This document shows, piece after piece, positions 53,698 through 63,500 of a stretch of 64,000 nucleotides of DNA; position 1 is the first letter of the stretch; each line of letters starts with the position of its first letter. The DNA is from a virus. The stretch spans positions 62,001 to 126,000 of the IMG/VR virus record IMGVR_UViG_3300020608_000013; one strand, written 5' to 3'. The translations under genes and the position numbers were made by a program. The notes beneath the pieces were generated by a model. It had not been told where the DNA came from. It ran no database searches and worked only from the letters and a program-made list of their open reading frames with translations.

Positions 53698-55794
53698 ATG
53701 CCAGTAACAATGATTAATGCTGCACCAATGGTCATCGATTTAGGTACAGAGGATTTATCTACACGGACGCTACCACGCGCACCTGAAGAAATCCCACAAC
53801 ATTTACCTAAAATCTTCCTTTGGGCGCAAAGAGGTAATACACTACCACATTTAGTTGTAGGTAATGAACGTCAGCGTATGTACGGTGACGCAACCTTCGA
53901 TTACTTAGATAAATATTCTAATCACGCGACACCTTTTGCGAACTACATGAATACAGAAGGTAACTCGCAAATGTTGCAACGGGTTATCCCTGAAGATGCA
54001 GGACCTAAAGCCAACATGACTTTCTGGCTAGATGTTCTTGCGACAAAAGTACCGAAATACAAGCGTCATATTGATGGAGCAATCCAGCTTGATGAACTTG
54101 GTGAACCAATCGTTGATAGTATTATCGATGGGTATAAGGTTAAGTGGGTCATCACCCGTGCATCAACACATGAAGAAGCCAGAAAGATCGGGTCTCAGGA
54201 TATTGAGTTTGGCGATCAAGTAGACCCCGATACAGGTGAGCGCTCAACACGTTACCCAATGCATGAATGGGAAGTGTTGTCACAAGGGAGTTATGGGAAC
54301 GATTGCGGTATTAACTTATTCGCACCGACCCAAGATGATACCGTTATGCCTACCACCATGATGTCTGAGAAACGAGCTTATCCTTACAAGTTCCGCATGA
54401 TTGAGCGTCAAGATGGGTTAACTACACCAAAAATCATGCCAACTATCTTTGGTGAGTATGATATTCAAATGGTGTTTAAACCAGAGACTATTGACCCAAC
54501 CACGACACAAGAGCTTTCGGCTGATAAAATCGTCTTTAAAAGCTATCATAACGACGATTCACGCTACCCTACACAGTACAGTAATTTCCCACGTTACGTA
54601 CAATATGTAGATAACATGGAACATGTTTTAAAACTATTCCATCAAGCAGAAATCCCTCATATTGATGAGTTTTCAGATTTTAATGAAGATGAGAATGATT
54701 TTTATTTGTTTAATTTTATTAGTGGGGTTAGTAGCGCTAATGTTCCATACCATTCGTTCCACTTTGTAGATGATAGCGATAGTGTCCGTCTTACAAAACA
54801 TACGAATATTTATGCAGGTGGTGGGTCTGATGGGACAATGAACGACGAAACTTATGCAGCACTTGTTTCTGCACAAATGAATCGTTATGCCGACCCTATT
54901 GATGAAATTCAAGACATTGCTGTGAACGTAGAGAGTATTTACTACGACTCTGGTTTACCGTTGAAATCAAAGTACGATGCGATTAAGTTTATTTCTGAGC
55001 GTAAAGATACTTTCGTAGTGCTATCTACCTTCACGCATGGAGAACCTACCTTTACACCTTCGCAAGAACATGCGATGGCGATTGCTTTGAGAACACGTTT
55101 ACAAATGTATCCAGAGTCTTCGTATTTTGGCACTCATGTTATGCGTGGCATGATCATGGGACGTGATGCGCGGATTCGTAATAGCTTGTATCGTGAACGC
55201 GTACCTTCTTCACTAGAAGTGGCGATTAAATCTGCTCGCTATATGGGTGCAGGGCACGGTCGTTGGAAGGCAGGTAAGAACTTCGATAACGCACCATTGA
55301 GTGTAATCGATTACTTATACGACTTCAATGAAACATGGGTACCTCGTTCAGTGCGTAACCGTAACTGGGATGTTGGTTTAAACTTCGTGTTGAATTTCAA
55401 CCGTCGTGAGCAATTCTTCCCCGCGCTTAAAACGTGTTATGATGACGACACTAGTGTTTTAAACTCATACTTCACAGCGATGGCGATCTGCTACCTTAAC
55501 AAAGTAGCCCATGCGACATGGCGTGATTTCTCAGGTTCAGCAGGTTTGACTAACGAACAGTTAGAAGAACGCATGAACGCTAAGGTTATTGAGTTAACCA
55601 CAGGTCGTTTCGATGGACGTTACATTATCCAACCTCGTGCATTCCACACCTATATGGATAAATTACGCGGTTACTCTGTATCGTTACCAATCGAGATTTA
55701 CTCACCTAACATGAAGACCGTTATGACAACTTACGTACAAGCGCTACGTATCGACGACTTCGGTAAACCTGTTGTTGGTCGTACAGGCATCTAG
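53698..55794 (+). CDS. Contractile tail sheath protein
   Basis: The 698-residue protein begins MPVTMINAAPMVIDLGTEDLS with AGGAG 8 nt before the ATG; the frame is open to 53563 but without an SD there. Length matches the phiKZ sheath (gp29, about 695 residues, from memory). The C-terminal part has FETWVPRSVRN-like and LRGYSVSLPIEIYSPNM/VQALRIDDFG strands, the C-terminal beta exchange region of sheaths. It is the contractile outer layer of the tail. The tail tube gene that usually follows in phiKZ is not here; dUTPase follows instead. A 17-bp terminator follows the stop. Confidence 0.8.
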   Translation: MPVTMINAAPMVIDLGTEDLSTRTLPRAPEEIPQHLPKIFLWAQRGNTLPHLVVGNERQRMYGDATFDYLDKYSNHATPFANYMNTEGNSQMLQRVIPEDAGPKANMTFWLDVLATKVPKYKRHIDGAIQLDELGEPIVDSIIDGYKVKWVITRASTHEEARKIGSQDIEFGDQVDPDTGERSTRYPMHEWEVLSQGSYGNDCGINLFAPTQDDTVMPTTMMSEKRAYPYKFRMIERQDGLTTPKIMPTIFGEYDIQMVFKPETIDPTTTQELSADKIVFKSYHNDDSRYPTQYSNFPRYVQYVDNMEHVLKLFHQAEIPHIDEFSDFNEDENDFYLFNFISGVSSANVPYHSFHFVDDSDSVRLTKHTNIYAGGGSDGTMNDETYAALVSAQMNRYADPIDEIQDIAVNVESIYYDSGLPLKSKYDAIKFISERKDTFVVLSTFTHGEPTFTPSQEHAMAIALRTRLQMYPESSYFGTHVMRGMIMGRDARIRNSLYRERVPSSLEVAIKSARYMGAGHGRWKAGKNFDNAPLSVIDYLYDFNETWVPRSVRNRNWDVGLNFVLNFNRREQFFPALKTCYDDDTSVLNSYFTAMAICYLNKVAHATWRDFSGSAGLTNEQLEERMNAKVIELTTGRFDGRYIIQPRAFHTYMDKLRGYSVSLPIEIYSPNMKTVMTTYVQALRIDDFGKPVVGRTGI

Positions 55795-55824
55795 TTCTTC
55801 AGTAAAAAAATATAGTCTAGCAAT

Positions 55825-55864
55825 ATGTATTGTCACAGTACGATTAAGTACTGTGACAATACAT
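55825..55864 (+). terminator. Strong terminator after the tail sheath gene
   Basis: A 17-bp perfect stem (55825-55841 with 55848-55864) and 6-nt loop, the longest terminator-type stem in the window, fits the high expression expected of a sheath gene. Confidence 0.85.
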
Positions 55865-55895
55865 TTGTTATTAATAACTTAAAGTGAGTAACGTT

Positions 55896-56450
55896 ATGGA
55901 ATTTCATGACAAGATTAAACTTATCAAACATAATCCTGCATTAGGTGTGACGATCGACTACCCTCGACGTGCTACAAAAGGGTCTGTTGGTTATGACATT
56001 CATGCGTGTATCGACGCGCCTGTGGTTGTACCTAGACGTGAATTGTGGTGTCGCCAAGATGAATACTTTAAAGCAGGTCATCTTGTTTATGGTCCTATTG
56101 TAGAAGAGAAACAAGAACATGTGGTGACAATCCCTTGTGGTTTCTCTTTCGATTATCGTGATAGTGGGACATTCCCTTTAATCGCACCACGATCAGGAAG
56201 AGGATGTAAAGAGGGTCTGGTTTTAGCCAACTCTGTTGGTATCGGTGATCCAGATTACAAGGGAGAGTATAAACTATGTGTCATGAACAGAGGGCATGAA
56301 GACATTACCATCAACCCCAACGATCGTATTATGCAGATTGTTTTCTTACCTGCTATTTTCGTGGAGTTTGTTGATGATAAGTTTGAACCACTCGCACCTG
56401 TTGCACAAGTACCTGAGCGAACAGGTGGATTTGGTCATACAGGGAGTTAA
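55896..56450 (+). CDS. dut: dUTPase (trimeric type)
   Basis: The five dUTPase motifs are present: GSVGYDIHA (1), APRSGRGCKEG (2), NSVGIGDPDYKGE (3, with the catalytic Asp and Tyr), NPNDRIMQIVF (4) and ERTGGFGHTGS (5). At 184 residues it is longer than the usual 150, because of an insertion between motifs 1 and 2 (ELWCRQDEYFKAGHLVYG). The ATG at 55896 has AGTGAG upstream; a GTG at 55884 is less likely. It hydrolyses dUTP to dUMP and PPi, keeping uracil out of DNA and feeding dTMP synthesis. Its stop overlaps the convergent stop at 56447. Confidence 0.92.
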   Translation: MEFHDKIKLIKHNPALGVTIDYPRRATKGSVGYDIHACIDAPVVVPRRELWCRQDEYFKAGHLVYGPIVEEKQEHVVTIPCGFSFDYRDSGTFPLIAPRSGRGCKEGLVLANSVGIGDPDYKGEYKLCVMNRGHEDITINPNDRIMQIVFLPAIFVEFVDDKFEPLAPVAQVPERTGGFGHTGS

Positions 56451-56704
56451 CCCCTTGCGTTCACATTAAGCTCTTTTAGAAGATATTCGGTAAAGGCTTT
56501 CATCATCTTGTGATTTTCCTCATACAGGTATGTTGCGTATAATTTTTTATACGCAACCATTGTTTTGTAGGTGTAAGTCGTAATATCTTCTTCGTAATTG
56601 AAGAATTTAGTGAAAGCTCTCACGATACCATCATGGGTTTCAACCATGTCTTTGGGGATATTAACCACCCCAAACCCATGATAATGTTTACTAATTAGCG
56701 ACAT
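56447..56704 (-). CDS. Small hypothetical protein
   Basis: The 85-residue protein starts at the ATG at 56704, 2 nt after the previous stop; a longer frame to 56773 overlaps that gene without an SD. Helical, with many Lys/Tyr/His. No motif is recognised. The last four bases overlap the dUTPase gene, stop against stop. Confidence 0.6.
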   Translation of the reverse strand: MSLISKHYHGFGVVNIPKDMVETHDGIVRAFTKFFNYEEDITTYTYKTMVAYKKLYATYLYEENHKMMKAFTEYLLKELNVNARG

Positions 56705-56705
56705 T

Positions 56706-57302
56706 TTATGTAACGTTCTCCATCTCAATATTGTAAGAATAGTTGTGGTCAACGATCTTAAATATGCGTACACCTTCCACCGTTGTTATTTTAAAGGCGG
56801 CAATGATGTGACCGTGACCCACCAACCCATAAAACTCGATTTTCCAACCGAGTGTAGTTTCCTCAAACGTCGTTTTACGATTTTTAGGAATATATTCAGG
56901 TTGGGTTGCGACGACCCACCCCTTTACCGCGTCCCATTGTTTGAAAGGGCGTGCTTTGTTCACCCGCCCTAAAGCTTCGGCAAACAGTACCTTATCAACT
57001 CTTTTATTTAAGAGTAGAGCGTCTGCTTTTAACTCGTTTACTAAGGTCGTGTACTTAGCATAGCGCAAGAGTTGGCTCTTACCTCCTTTAGTATTAACTA
57101 CTATATAATAGTTACTGTTTTGTTTTGTAACTATTATACTTTCATCAACATCAACTTCTTGATATTGCGTCACCGTTCCTTGATTGCAAAATAAAAGACT
57201 GTTAATATCCACGCCTAGATCGTAGTTAGATGCAATGATTGTTAGCTTTTTGGGATTGATCTTTTTAAGATCAATCCCTTGATCTAAGAATCTTTTGTAC
57301 AT
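56706..57302 (-). CDS. Hypothetical protein
   Basis: The 198-residue alpha/beta protein has no recognised motif. AAGGAG lies 10 nt before its ATG, and TATATTATA (57352-57360) lies 50 nt upstream. It is the first gene of a two-gene unit, separated from the head operon by a terminator. Confidence 0.65.
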   Translation of the reverse strand: MYKRFLDQGIDLKKINPKKLTIIASNYDLGVDINSLLFCNQGTVTQYQEVDVDESIIVTKQNSNYYIVVNTKGGKSQLLRYAKYTTLVNELKADALLLNKRVDKVLFAEALGRVNKARPFKQWDAVKGWVVATQPEYIPKNRKTTFEETTLGWKIEFYGLVGHGHIIAAFKITTVEGVRIFKIVDHNYSYNIEMENVT

Positions 57303-57325
57303 TAGTTTTGTACTCCTTGTTCAGA

Positions 57326-57360
57326 ATTGTGATTTTACAATGTGTCGTTAATATAATATA
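57326..57360 (-). promoter_or_regulatory. TATATTATA promoter-like element with small stem
   Basis: On the minus strand TATATTATA (57360-57352) follows the head-operon terminator and precedes the 198-residue gene. Downstream ATTGT/ACAAT (about 57326-57341) forms a 5-bp stem. Here terminator and promoter are clearly separate. Confidence 0.55.
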
Positions 57361-57369
57361 TGTTCATAA

Positions 57370-57415
57370 AAAAGCATAATAAGCTATTACGCCGTCACAC
57401 GTAATAGCTTATTAT
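57370..57415 (-). terminator. Terminator of the head-maturation operon
   Basis: A 15-bp perfect stem (57376-57390 with 57401-57415, 10-nt loop) follows the protease stop at 57417 and is succeeded on the minus strand by six T. Confidence 0.85.
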
Positions 57416-57416
57416 A

Positions 57417-58229
57417 TTATTTCCAGTTGTAATAGATAGGTTTTGGCACATCGTCTTCAGGTATTCGGCGATGAGTGTAGTCTTCAACCATTACATTCAA
57501 GGATTCGAGAGAGAACATGGGGACTAAATTCGTTTTATCTTTAAGGTCAGTTGGACAGCTATCTCCAGTACACTGCAATGGAAGTGAAATAGACTCCATC
57601 GATGGCACGCTTACATTTCTAGGACAATCGCCTTGGTTAGCGATAGAGATACCACCATCAACAACTTGGTCAAAGGCTAATAAATTTGTTATTTTTTTAT
57701 ACCATTTATTATTGACACGGTGGGCATCTACTGTAGATCGTACACTAAATGCTACGTTCATATGTGGGTCTAATAAATCTTTTTCTAAGCTATTGCCAAG
57801 AGGACCAGTAGGTCTTAGCTTAGCGAGGATGGGTAGTACCCTATTATGTCCATCGCCAATGTTTTTCACATCAGTGTAGTTTTCATCGAAATATAGCCCG
57901 TACATAGTACCGCAAATCCGATCTTCATCGTAGTGTTTTAATCGGTAGATGAACTCTTGTTCAGTCCAGTGAGGTTCCCATTTAGGATGACCGTGCTCAC
58001 TTCTTAAAACCCCACGCTTAGCTCGATCGGATAACACACTATTTTTCTCTACAAGGTCTTTTGCTTGGTCTGCAACATAATACTCTCCTCTACTATTATG
58101 TGCATTGAGTGCGCCAACACAAACGACGAAATACCCATCCTTATCCACTTCTGATTTGAAAAGATTAGGCACCTCTCCTAATCTCCCCACCTCTATACGA
58201 TTCCCTCTTTGGGGAGTCTGATGATTCAT
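57417..58229 (-). CDS. Prohead maturation protease
   Basis: The 270-residue protein has the herpes-assemblin/T4 gp21-type catalytic layout: GVLRSEHGHPKW (H79 or H81) and, after about 80 residues, NVAFSVRSTVD (S162 or S165), matching the HP and xSxR blocks of prohead proteases. The family cleaves scaffold and inner head proteins during capsid maturation. In phiKZ the homologue is gp175, followed by gp176-gp178 in the same order as the genes found here (from memory). A terminator follows the stop. Confidence 0.8.
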   Translation of the reverse strand: MNHQTPQRGNRIEVGRLGEVPNLFKSEVDKDGYFVVCVGALNAHNSRGEYYVADQAKDLVEKNSVLSDRAKRGVLRSEHGHPKWEPHWTEQEFIYRLKHYDEDRICGTMYGLYFDENYTDVKNIGDGHNRVLPILAKLRPTGPLGNSLEKDLLDPHMNVAFSVRSTVDAHRVNNKWYKKITNLLAFDQVVDGGISIANQGDCPRNVSVPSMESISLPLQCTGDSCPTDLKDKTNLVPMFSLESLNVMVEDYTHRRIPEDDVPKPIYYNWK

Positions 58230-58231
58230 TT

Positions 58232-58915
58232 TTAACTCCTTAGAACACGTTCTGCTTCATCTATAACATCATCCTGCGTAACAATCGCGCTAATTATACC
58301 GTCTTGTGAGTAACTATTGAGTAGTTTATTCATAGACCCTTTTGTAGAAAGTATAGGGTTACTTAATCCGATATAAGAGAGGTCTGTTTCGTTTGGGTAA
58401 TGTCTAGCAAGCTTCTTTAAGTCACTTTTTAAACGAGCGGTTAATGACCCCAGTAATTCACTAGCTACTCGAAAAAGTCCTGATTTAGAACCCCCATAAG
58501 CTTTCGCGCTATTTAAAATTGTTAACATATCTTCATATTCAAAGAACCAAGGTATTTTCCCTTTAATACGGATACGTTCAAAAAACTTAAAAGTAAGGTC
58601 CGACGTTTCTGCGATGTGGAGGGACTCGATAATAAAACTACCTGGGTTTATGTGTAATCTGTAATACGTGTCACCATCTCGGTTAAATAGTTCGATCTTA
58701 TCAGGATGCGTTGTCACCATTGCGGTTGCGTTATAAACAGTATACTCGTCTTCACAGATCAATGCAAATGTGCCAAAGATTGAAACAGTATCTGCTATAC
58801 GCATTAAGCCTGTTATTTCATAATCAGCTAGTGTCTCTATAGTCACTAGCTTATCATGTGTAATAGACCCACCAACAATAGTGAACGTGTTAATTAGTTT
58901 ACTATTGCGTTTCAT
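58232..58915 (-). CDS. Hypothetical head-cassette protein
   Basis: The 227-residue alpha/beta protein has no recognised motif. It lies 2 nt from the protease gene and 5 nt from the 486-residue gene, in the head-maturation operon. Position matches phiKZ gp176 (from memory). Confidence 0.65.
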   Translation of the reverse strand: MKRNSKLINTFTIVGGSITHDKLVTIETLADYEITGLMRIADTVSIFGTFALICEDEYTVYNATAMVTTHPDKIELFNRDGDTYYRLHINPGSFIIESLHIAETSDLTFKFFERIRIKGKIPWFFEYEDMLTILNSAKAYGGSKSGLFRVASELLGSLTARLKSDLKKLARHYPNETDLSYIGLSNPILSTKGSMNKLLNSYSQDGIISAIVTQDDVIDEAERVLRS

Positions 58916-58920
58916 AGTAC

Positions 58921-60381
58921 CTACTTAATGAGTAAGTTGTCAGTGTAACGGACTAAGTTGGCTAAGGTTGCAACGGTAGCCGCTTCCCTTGGGTCTTGTG
59001 TACTACCACTTGCTTGACGCATGTAGTAGAGTACTTCACCTGCGTCTGTGGTGTGGAAGATGATCGTAGTAATGCCTTTCTCAACAACAACAGGGATGTT
59101 ATCAAGATCGTCCAGTTTAAGGTCTCTTACAAACGTTTCATATAACGCTTTCGCTTTATTACGATGGGCTTCGGGTGTGGTAGTGCAACAATCAATCCAG
59201 CTCTCACCTTGGATTAATTCAAAGATGAGTTCTTTAAAAACAACCTTAAAGAGCTTCAACCGCTCTGTCTTTAACCGTAACGTATCAAGTCTTAAATGAT
59301 CGTCCCACGCTCGTTTACTCGCCTCTATACGTGATTGTAATCCCTCAAAGTTCTTCGTACTGGGGTTGACTGTCGCCGTAGCGATCAAATCTTCTTTACT
59401 ATGTTTTTGCATCCATGCATCGTATGCGTTTCGCACGATTGTTATTGAGTATTTATCCTCATCGCCTTTTAAAATAACATCGCCTCGACGTACTTGTAGT
59501 TTAAATAATTTATAGTGATAATCGAGACGGCTTACCGTTGTTAAAACCCAATGTTGGATAATGTGTTCATATCGCACATTACTTTCATGGCTAATCAAAT
59601 GATTTTTGAACCCTTTACCTAACTGACGGGCAATTAGCATAAGTAAAACGTTGATAGTTAAACTTTGATATAAGGGTAATTCATCGATTTTCTCGAATGT
59701 GATAGCGTTATCGACACGTTCTTTAGTGAACATGCTCAACCATAAATGTTTCAGTAATGGCTCAGTGTAATCGCTCCCAACTAGGACACGTATTTCACCA
59801 TACCATTCTTGAATAGCGGTGATAGTATGTGGTAAGAACCCTTCTGTGATAATATCAAGAAGTTTCCCTTCACTGAGTGTTTCATGGTTCATCATGCTAG
59901 GCTTACGATTAGTTTTTAATCGTGTACCTTCATACTCACTTAAATAAGTGGTTACGTCATCAAACCGCATGAACTCTGGGTCTGGATAGGTTCGTACAGT
60001 GTACTTATCTTTCGCATTATGTTTAGGGTCTAGTCGATCTAACTGCTGTGTTAACTTATCCGCGCTTTCATTGACTACGGGTATAATAGTATTTTTAAGG
60101 TAGTGTGTTTTTGCCTTAATAATTGTTTTAAACTCATCGACGAGACGATCTAAGTTTAACCCGAAAGATAACGTGTCCTCAGTATTTTCAAGCGCTTTCG
60201 TTAAACCGTAGGCATCAACAACACCATTAAGGTGGTCGTTAATATACTGTTTAATATCGACATCATTAAGTTTATTACGCACCGCTCCAACAGGTGAGCT
60301 ATGATAGGTTAATGGTTTTCGATGATCGCTTAACTCTTTCGCTAACGTATACGCTAGAGTGATACTTGTGTTTGAAATCAT
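58921..60381 (-). CDS. Probable internal head protein of the maturation cassette
   Basis: The 486-residue, helix-rich and charged protein has no enzymatic motif. Charged helical proteins between a prohead protease and a virion RNA polymerase gene are usually internal head proteins processed by the protease; cleavage motifs (a small residue-x-Glu) occur but I cannot choose sites. It follows the 62-residue gene by 4 nt. Confidence 0.6.
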   Translation of the reverse strand: MISNTSITLAYTLAKELSDHRKPLTYHSSPVGAVRNKLNDVDIKQYINDHLNGVVDAYGLTKALENTEDTLSFGLNLDRLVDEFKTIIKAKTHYLKNTIIPVVNESADKLTQQLDRLDPKHNAKDKYTVRTYPDPEFMRFDDVTTYLSEYEGTRLKTNRKPSMMNHETLSEGKLLDIITEGFLPHTITAIQEWYGEIRVLVGSDYTEPLLKHLWLSMFTKERVDNAITFEKIDELPLYQSLTINVLLMLIARQLGKGFKNHLISHESNVRYEHIIQHWVLTTVSRLDYHYKLFKLQVRRGDVILKGDEDKYSITIVRNAYDAWMQKHSKEDLIATATVNPSTKNFEGLQSRIEASKRAWDDHLRLDTLRLKTERLKLFKVVFKELIFELIQGESWIDCCTTTPEAHRNKAKALYETFVRDLKLDDLDNIPVVVEKGITTIIFHTTDAGEVLYYMRQASGSTQDPREAATVATLANLVRYTDNLLIK

Positions 60382-60385
60382 TAAC

Positions 60386-60574
60386 TTAGTCCTCTTCGAT
60401 TAATTTAGTACGCAAGTTTTCATATGCGATTCGCTTGATCGTTTGTTGCGTAAGGGTTTCGCCGTCCTTATTTGGAGATAAGTCGTTTCCTATACACGCA
60501 TGAGTCGTGCGGGCGATAAATTCGATCGCCACTGCTAACGCCAGTGTGTCGTTAATAAGTTTCGTGTTTTTCAT
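60386..60574 (-). CDS. Very small hypothetical protein
   Basis: The 62-residue helical protein lies between the beta subunit gene and the 486-residue gene with gaps of 8 and 4 nt, so it is expressed in the operon. No motif is recognised. Confidence 0.55.
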   Translation of the reverse strand: MKNTKLINDTLALAVAIEFIARTTHACIGNDLSPNKDGETLTQQTIKRIAYENLRTKLIEED

Positions 60575-60582
60575 AAATCACC

Positions 60583-63500
60583 TTATTTTAAGTAATTGCT
60601 AGAAGTTATCTTGCTAAATTTCTTACAAATGAAGACAGACATGCCTAGTAATTTAGCAGAGTTCACAATACGCGCCGCATCACTACGACCACCAAACCGT
60701 AGATCAATTTTAGTCCCGTCTTCGGCTTCCACGTTATCTGGGTATACTTCAGCGATAGTTGCCTTCAACTGATGTGAGATAACCAGTTTGTCTACCGTGT
60801 TAATCGGGATGTCTTTTACCAGAAATATTTTAAGTTCAACCGTATTAGGTGGGAGAGGTTGCCCTTTTGTACGATAACGGCTATCAACAAAACCTGTTAA
60901 AGTTTTGTCTTTAGTACGCTCTTTTAACTCTATATCGGCTTGCTCAACAACTTTCCTTAATTGAGGGCTTAAATCTTCTAACGGTGCGTTATACCGAGCC
61001 TCAATACGATCAACGGTGGCGAGATATTTAGCAGTTGGTTTGTCACTTGCACGATGTTTGATTAAATCAGAAGTCTCTTTATCAAACATCTCTAATGTAC
61101 TAATCGCACTACTTTCAATATACATTAAAACATCGTCAGGTTTAAGGGATTGACCGACCTTCACAATCTTGCGAATTGTATAATCGGCAGGTACTTGTAT
61201 ATTACGTTCGTATATTTTATGCGTCTTAAGTCGTTTAGTGAGCGCCGTAGAGACTGTTACCGAATCCTCCCAAGTGATGCGTTCTTCAGTATAAGCCATC
61301 GTAGCTGTTAAGTAGGGCAGGTAGATTAGTTTAGCAGGGTCGTGTGGATCGGGTTTAAAATAGCTTTTGTTATAGGCAAGCGCATCATAAGGCTCTACTT
61401 TATCACCGACCTTCAAACTCGTTGTTATGTCATGAATATAATTACTCCCTTCAAAAGACCCGTAGTGTCTACCTAAGAAAACATCTTCTGTAGTTCCGTC
61501 TTCGTACTCGACTACTAACCCTTTATCAGAAACCTCTTTAACAACACCTTTACCTTTTGCGTGTCTAGCATGTATTTTATTCACACGGTAAGGGATAGTT
61601 TTCTCAGCCCCTGTACGCACTATAGGGGACTCGTAACCACTTTTCGGTGCGATGACGTGCGACTCCATAATGGTCGCCATATTTGCCCGTTTAGGGTCGT
61701 CTTGCGTAGAGAAGGGGTTTTTCATATTACTGGTCGATATGAGTCGATTGGCAGTCTCTGGGTTATCATCCCATTTCTGTCCTTGCCCACGTAATGTTTT
61801 AAAATCAGGGTCGTTTGTTAAGTATTTAACAATACCTACATCAGAGGAGTCAACTGTCGCTTCTGAATAAATACCCTTTTGTGTTTTATGTACTGCGCGA
61901 AGTTCTTCAGGTATAGCGTCTTTAGACCGCCCCCCTTCACCAACCATTGTGACCACTTCCTTAGACTTGATGTTTTGGAAGGGGTTGATGTCACGCTCTA
62001 GTTCTACACAAGGGTCTTGCATTATCGTCAACCATGTTGCGTTAGGCTTCATTTCTGGTTTTTGACGACGTTTAGCTTTCCTATTCTTGTAATCCTCGAC
62101 CGATTTAAACAATTCTTTATAAGCGATGCTCGGTAGACGTTCATAACCTCTAACGCGTGACATTAACTCACTGTTAGGGTCTTCATGGTAATCGAAAGTT
62201 AATAGTTCTACAGCACGTACAAGTAACGGAATGAACTCGTGGGGTTCGCCCATAGTAATTAACAAGTCTCTTGAGATCGGGTCTATGAATAGTTCGTTAT
62301 AAGTCTCTATTTTCACCAGACCTCGCGCTTCTACGTTTAAGGTGTTTAGTATACCTAATAACCCTTCAGGGGTGTCGTAGTGAGCGACATTGTAATTTAA
62401 GTTGGTTTTGTTGTAGGCGGCTAACCCGCTAAATAATAACTCCTCTTGAAAGTTTATTCGGTTAAATATTAGGTGGTAGTCTTTAAAGGTTATTGCATAT
62501 TGATCAGGTTTTAATACATATTCCTCACCAACAGGTTTTACCGTTACATCTCGTGCAAAATGTTCAATACAGTAAGATAGCCCTTTTAAAGTCGCTAAGA
62601 TTATAATGACAGGGATATTTCTCCCCATAAGTTTAACGGTTGCGTACTCTGTGAGCGAGTGTGTATCGAAGCGTAAAACATCCGTTAAATGTTTTTTATC
62701 AACGTTGTTGTTTTCGTTTAAATAAGTGACTACCCCATCGTTGTTTAAGAAAAGTAATTGCCCTCCGTTATTAGTAACACCTATGAAAGTACCGTACTTT
62801 TTTTCAGGCTTGGTGATGTCTTTTGTAGTCAACGTTTGACGTGTTTTATGGTTAAATGTTAAACGTGTGTCGTCACTAGTCTCGATCCAGTCAAATGATT
62901 TTGCTAATGCGCTATAGTGTCGACCCTGTTGTTTAAAGTTGTTGTCGAAAACAGGTGTTGGGTTAAGTGAATAGTTTTCATATTTTAAACTAGTTTGGTT
63001 CACCGTTTTCTTTAACCATACCGCATAGTTATTTGCCTTACGAATACCTCGTTGTACAAATATTTTACTGACTGCGCTAGAGATAACGACATTTTCAGGA
63101 CCAATTTTTCTAAGCGGCATATCGACGGTTTGCTTACGCATCCGTGATAGATTACCGTTATTCATGAAAACACCGTCTTCATCTACCACAGGTAGCTGTA
63201 TAGTGAGTGTCGTTGCCTCGCCTTGTATGGGTTTATACCTTACTTTATACAACATGTAATTATCCTTAACAGATTTGACATGTTGTTTACTATACCCTTC
63301 TAAAACCCAACCACCTCGTTGAATGTGTGAAATGGTGTTAACCATATCCTTTTCCAACAGTTCTTCGATGTACTGTGTATTATCGTTAAATAACGATGAC
63401 TTTAACATCGACGCTTTAGTCACGCCTTTTATTTTAGGGAGTTTATCCCCTTTTAGTATAAGTTCGTCAGGCTTGATAGCAGTCAAATCATCTAGTCGGA